From positions 1 through 15,517 of the forward strand of contig JAAAVE010000647.1 in assembly GCA_015679605.1 (NCBI GenBank): DNA of 15,517 bases, written 5' to 3'. The notes beneath the pieces are model-generated. The model was not told the DNA's origin. It did not search any database and saw only the letters and a program-made list of their open reading frames with translations. Shown here one piece after another: positions 12,493 through 15,517 of this stretch (positions are counted from its first letter, which is position 1; every line of letters starts with the position of its first letter). The translations under genes and the position numbers were made by a program. This DNA is from Podila epigama (Eukaryota; Mortierellomycota; Mortierellomycetes; Mortierellales; Mortierellaceae).

Positions 12493-13141
12493 GCTTTTAT
12501 GTAGAATGAGTGAATGTGTGAGTGAATGTGAGTGAGAGAGATGTGAATTGAGGGTGAGTAAGAAAGGCAGCAAAAGAGTCCCCCTAAATTGGACGGAATT
12601 CGGCTTAGAGTTACCAAAAAAAAAAACAGACCCAAAAATTAAACAACGAGTTTACGCGAGCCCGGAGTTTTTTGTGGGGTAACAAATTTGTCTGGACATG
12701 AACATTTTTCTGTACACACAATTCATGTACACACAATTCTGGCACAATCGAATTGAGTTCATGGCAGTGGAAAGACCTACCCATGTTCCAAGCCATTCCA
12801 GGGGTAGAGTGGGTAGTGGCTAGAGGCCGCAGGATTCCCAAGTGTGGTATAGCAGATGGAAACCAGAGGATGGATAGAGTTATAGCCTTGATTTGGGACG
12901 AAGTTCTTGCCACTTGGCCAAGATATGTAATATGACTTTGAAAGCTGATGCCAGAATAAACAAGTTTCGTTATTCCTTGTCCGTTTGGTATTGTTTTTCC
13001 ACTTTCACCGATCGGCATTCATGTTGGCAGCTACAGTTGTCGTCTTCGGGTATGAAAAGACCGACCCTTTGCATTTTTTTTTTTTTTTTTTTTAATTGAA
13101 CGACTGGCACAACGCCTACAAATCGCTGTTGCGACAGATTC
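12493..13141. other. Intergenic region upstream of the ZNG1-like gene
   Basis: Serves as promoter and leader for the ZNG1-like gene (minus strand; CT/CA-rich from 12493 to 12600). It also holds a 15-bp tandem duplication (12711-12740), a 60-codon plus-strand ORF without a good ATG (12753-12935) and a 20-nt T run (13074-13093). No gene is confidently assigned. Confidence 0.5.
12711..12740. repeat. 15-bp tandem duplication
   Basis: Two adjacent copies of TGTACACACAATTC followed by A in the first copy and T in the second. There is no coding or terminal-repeat context; it is probably a local slippage event. Confidence 0.85.
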
Positions 13142-13526
13142 TTAATCCAAATTGCCTTCACAAGAGCGTTTTTCACCATCCACGCTATTCGTCCCAAGCT
13201 CAGCAGTATCCGTTCTCCATGCAACCTGCCCGCCACTGTTTGCAGGACTAGCTAGACTGAACATCTCTTCCAAAATGTCTTGTGTGTACGACTACTTTGA
13301 CTAGACTAAAGGAAGAAAAGGTGAAGAGGATAGTGGACTTGGTTGAGACACTTACCTTGGTTCCACGTCTGTATTGCTGACGCACTTGTTCATCTGCCTT
13401 GGTCGAACGTTGCTGTATCAGTTCCAGCTCTCTCTGTCGACTGCTTTGTCGCGTACGTTGTTGCATGCTGCGAACAGAGCGAGCAAAGATTGAATGAACA
13501 GTCGCATGACTTTTCCATTTTTCCAT
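13142..13526 (-). CDS. Small hypothetical protein, two exons
   Basis: A short gene model with no recognised family. Exon 1 (13526-13356) begins MEKWKSHATV and becomes a charged, Gln/Arg-rich helix (RQRELELIQQRSTKADEQVR) ending at a good donor, AAG|GTAAGT. Splicing to the AG at 13292 gives a phase-0 exon 2 (13291-13142) that looks protein-like (SYTQDILEEMFSLAS..., acidic tail), 106 aa in total. The implied 64-nt intron is shorter than others here, and two earlier AGs (13306, 13301) compete; using the first ends the protein after 17 codons. The start is also open: a pyrimidine-rich TTCGCAG lies just before a second ATG (13466) and could be an intron acceptor from an upstream exon. Confidence 0.4.
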
Positions 13527-13610
13527 TTTTTTTTATCTCGTCCTCCTTCTCCACCACCTCAACTTTCAACATTATCTTCTTCTTCTTCTTCCACACCTCT
13601 TCATCTCGTT

Positions 13611-13901
13611 ATGTCTTCCACACCAACACTACCTACACTAACAAACACTCTCCAACACTCTCCAACACAAACAGATACTCTCCAACACTCTCCATCGCTC
13701 TCCAACACTCTCCAACACTCTCCAACCCAAACAGACACTCACAAGCACTCACCAAACTCTCACAGACACTCCAAACGCACTCACAGACACCCACAATACA
13801 CAACAGACAACAGACAACACACAGCACACAGCACACAGCACACAACACACAACAGACAACACACTCGCTATCCAACAACCTGCCGAGCAGGCAGCGCCTA
13901 A
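13611..13901 (+). CDS. Low-complexity Ser/Thr/His-rich ORF, possibly a degenerate first exon
   Basis: An ATG follows a CT-rich leader (13530-13610) of the kind that precedes fungal starts. It opens 96 codons built from tandem repeats (TLQHSPTQTD-type units, then His/Thr/Gln-rich). No domain, signal peptide or membrane segment is visible. In another frame the last part continues through the 9-bp repeat as an acidic (Thr-Ala-Asp)n stretch to a TAG at 13975-13977, so repeat slippage could have shifted the frame. It may equally be non-coding satellite DNA. Confidence 0.22.
   Translation: MSSTPTLPTLTNTLQHSPTQTDTLQHSPSLSNTLQHSPTQTDTHKHSPNSHRHSKRTHRHPQYTTDNRQHTAHSTQHTTHNRQHTRYPTTCRAGSA
13640..13735. 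repeat. Degenerate minisatellite, unit about 10 bp (ACTCTCCAAC)
   Basis: Repeated ACTCTCCAAC units, interrupted twice by a related AAACAGAYACTC block. Continuing to about 13860 the DNA remains made of CACAGACA/ACAACAGA-type repeats. Confidence 0.85.
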
Positions 13902-13945
13902 CACAGCAGACACAGCAGACACAGCAGACACAGCAGACACAGCAG
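13901..13945. repeat. 9-bp minisatellite (ACACAGCAG) x5
   Basis: Five exact head-to-tail copies. The length is a multiple of three and one plus-strand frame reads Thr-Ala-Asp repeats, but no confident gene contains it. Confidence 0.95.
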
Positions 13946-14184
13946 ACACTGTCGAGACTGAATTGCGATATATTTAGATATTAGTACCTGAAAACTAGTT
14001 AACGGGTTAGAGAGAGATCTTTAATGGCCGCCATGGCACACTCTTTATATAGGGTGCCGTTGTGGCGTATTTAATCTACTGGAAATTCTAACTATTAAGG
14101 GCTCCTGACCCAAATATACGACAGCCCTCAATAAACTGCCAGTATGCGTGTGATGGGTTTAAAGATCCGATGCACCTTGGTACC

Positions 14185-14493
14185 TTAGGGTACATGCTGC
14201 CCACAGGATCCCATGGAACCACCATCACAGTAGCAATAATCAGCCTCAAACCCGATATTTTTGCAGAGTTCCTCAAGTTCGGAAGTACACGGATTTGAAA
14301 TTCCATCTGGCTTGGTGCTGTGACAATAAAGACCACCGAAGTCTGCCTCAAAACTACAGCTGTGGCTCTGGCCGGTCCTGCTACAAAACTGCTCACACTT
14401 TTCTATGTTGCCACTTGAACAATCAGTCCTCACAGCTAATACGCAGTACGAGGATACTGAGACAGTGAAGAAAAGAGCGATTTGGAAACGCAT
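14185..14493 (-). CDS. Small secreted cysteine-rich protein (effector-like)
   Basis: A single-exon 102-aa protein. Residues 1-20 form a classical signal peptide (MRFQIALFFTVSVSSYCVLA) with likely cleavage after VLA. The mature protein of about 82 residues has ten cysteines (25, 33, 37, 46, 57, 69, 77, 87, 89, 97), enough for five disulfides, and no other membrane segment or anchor. Size, secretion and cysteine content match fungal small secreted proteins used in host interaction or antagonism, but I do not recognise the family and no activity can be assigned. The in-frame extension upstream of this ATG is not needed, because the signal peptide begins here. A TATATAAAG box lies 291 nt upstream, leaving room for a 5' UTR intron (TTTATAATAG is a possible acceptor). 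Confidence 0.8.
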   Translation of the reverse strand: MRFQIALFFTVSVSSYCVLAVRTDCSSGNIEKCEQFCSRTGQSHSCSFEADFGGLYCHSTKPDGISNPCTSELEELCKNIGFEADYCYCDGGSMGSCGQHVP

Positions 14494-15490
14494 AGTAAAT
14501 TCCAGAGCTATTATAAAGAATGAATTAATGCTGGTGTGAGAGAGGACATAGCAATCATAAAATAACACACACCACTAAATCAAATTTCAGGAATACAAAG
14601 AAATCCTAGTATCGAACCTCAGAAGTGTTTAGTCAGGAACGCGTAGAGGTGATCAGGGTTGTGCAGTTATTTGTTGAGGTTCCTGTTGTAATTGTAAAGT
14701 TGTGAATGAGTGCTGCTGAGAGTCCCGAGTCTTGAGGTGGGGTGAAATATATGTCAAGACTGGGAGCTGGCTAGGCGCATCGTCTTTATATATTGAAAAC
14801 GGGTCGTGAAGAAAACGAAAGACCAAGGGTTATGCTAAGGAGGGGGAATACTGGAATCTGAGGTGTCATCAGGAAACAAGAGACACTGGAGAGATCAAGG
14901 AAACGGATGCAAAGAAAAAAGCAAAAAGAGACGGGTGGGGCGAGGTAAAAAGATGAAGTGAAAAAAGGAGAGGGTCACCTCTAAGGAGGAGAGAAGAGAG
15001 GGTACATACACAAAAAAGATCAAGGTGATGTGATGGTATAACACCAAACAGCAACACCAAGGGATTCAACGCATCAAGTGACACCATCAGGAGACGCTAG
15101 AAAAAGACCAAACGATATTGGCCGCCAAAAGAATCTGGGAAGGAGAGAAAGAAGGGGAGAAAACACGATGGGCATGTCGAGTAAGGAAAAAAAGTTGACG
15201 CCGTAAAGAAGGCAAAAGGCAAAAGGCAAAAAAACGAGAGGTATATAGGGATGACTAGACGACGCGACGGAATAAAAGGGGATTTCGCTGAGATCAATAA
15301 ATAGTTCTTCCTGTCATATTGAAAGGACTGAAATGGAGTATCCTTCTCTTCGGTCCCTTGCTAGCCTCTTTTACTGTGTCTTCTGGCCCCTCCTTACATA
15401 GCCCTCCACACACACACTCTCTCTCTCTTTCAGCCTTTCTGAACCCTCACCCCCTCCAATCTCTCTTTTCTGTCTTTCTGACACCTCGCA
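14494..15490. other. Intergenic region: long polypurine/polypyrimidine promoter DNA
   Basis: About 1 kb without a supported gene. From about 14830 to 15290 the plus strand is strongly purine-rich (GGAGAG/AAAAGG), giving CT-rich ORF shadows on the minus strand. From about 15340 it switches to pyrimidine-rich (CTCTCTCTTTC, CCTCCAATCTCTC), as expected for a leader of a rightward gene. The left part is the promoter of the secreted-protein gene. Confidence 0.5.
14784..14792 (-). promoter_or_regulatory. TATA box upstream of the secreted-protein gene
   Basis: TATATAAAG on the minus strand, a close match to the TATA consensus, 291 nt upstream of the secreted-protein ATG. It is assigned by motif and orientation. 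Confidence 0.4.
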
Positions 15491-15517
15491 ATGTCCCTAC
15501 TCGCCTCTTTTTTTTTT
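15491..15517 (+). CDS. Possible start of a rightward gene cut by the window edge
   Basis: An ATG at 15491 (CGCAATGTCCCTACTCGCC) follows about 130 nt of CT-rich leader-like DNA. Only nine codons are visible, ending in a T run, so no product can be named. Confidence 0.2.

Noticed and set aside
12611-13018. 135-aa minus-strand ORF upstream of the ZNG1-like gene
   Set aside because: No domain, no good start context, homopolymer-derived tail; it overlaps the ZNG1 promoter and a more protein-like plus frame.
13620-13945. CRISPR-like array
   Set aside because: The repeats are directly tandem with no unique spacers and have microsatellite-like units; the genome is eukaryotic.

Overview
The window looks like a gene-dense stretch of a fungal nuclear genome. 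Genes lie on both strands and are split by short introns. Those in the five main genes are about 108-332 nt, with GTAAGT/GTATGT/GTACGT-type donors and TAG/CAG acceptors. Intergenic DNA is rich in A/T homopolymers, CA, CT/GA and GGT repeats. Nothing bacterial (operons, Shine-Dalgarno sites, CRISPR) is visible. The style resembles early-diverging filamentous fungi such as Mortierellomycotina, but that placement is an inference from sequence style and gene content.

Five genes could be rebuilt exon by exon with intact reading frames. (1) A SUN-domain inner nuclear membrane protein, minus strand, 2 exons, 614 aa, 1707-3672. (2) A cytosolic archaeal/eukaryotic-type prolyl-tRNA synthetase, minus, 6 exons, 568 aa, 4542-7243; its first coding exon carries only ATG plus one base. 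(3) A mitochondrial TPR protein resembling Mgr3, the i-AAA protease adaptor, minus, 3 exons, 459 aa, 7449-9110. (4) A WD40 protein matching WDR92/Monad/DNAAF10, plus, 2 exons, 385 aa, 9321-10599. (5) A CobW/COG0523 GTPase of the ZNG1/CBWD type, minus, 5 exons, 414 aa, 10735-12492. A sixth, short gene (14185-14493, minus) encodes a 102-aa secreted cysteine-rich protein of effector type.

Less certain items are a small two-exon gene (13142-13526, minus), a low-complexity plus-strand ORF over minisatellites (13611-13977), an orphan cysteine-containing coding stretch without a start (4264-4461, plus), possible 5' exons of a gene running off the left edge (about 153-438, minus), and a possible start codon at the right edge (15491).

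Layout: the SUN, ProRS and MGR3-like genes are tandem on the minus strand. The MGR3-like and WDR92 genes diverge from a 210-bp shared promoter with a CACGTG E-box, and WDR92 converges on ZNG1 with 135 bp between stops. The genes do not form one pathway. They are mostly housekeeping functions: nuclear envelope, translation, mitochondrial protein quality control, chaperone-assisted complex assembly and zinc handling. The accessory part is the right-hand 3 kb. I found no new multi-gene system; the most notable points are the WDR92 orthologue in a fungus, the ZNG1 variant motifs and the orphan or secreted small proteins.
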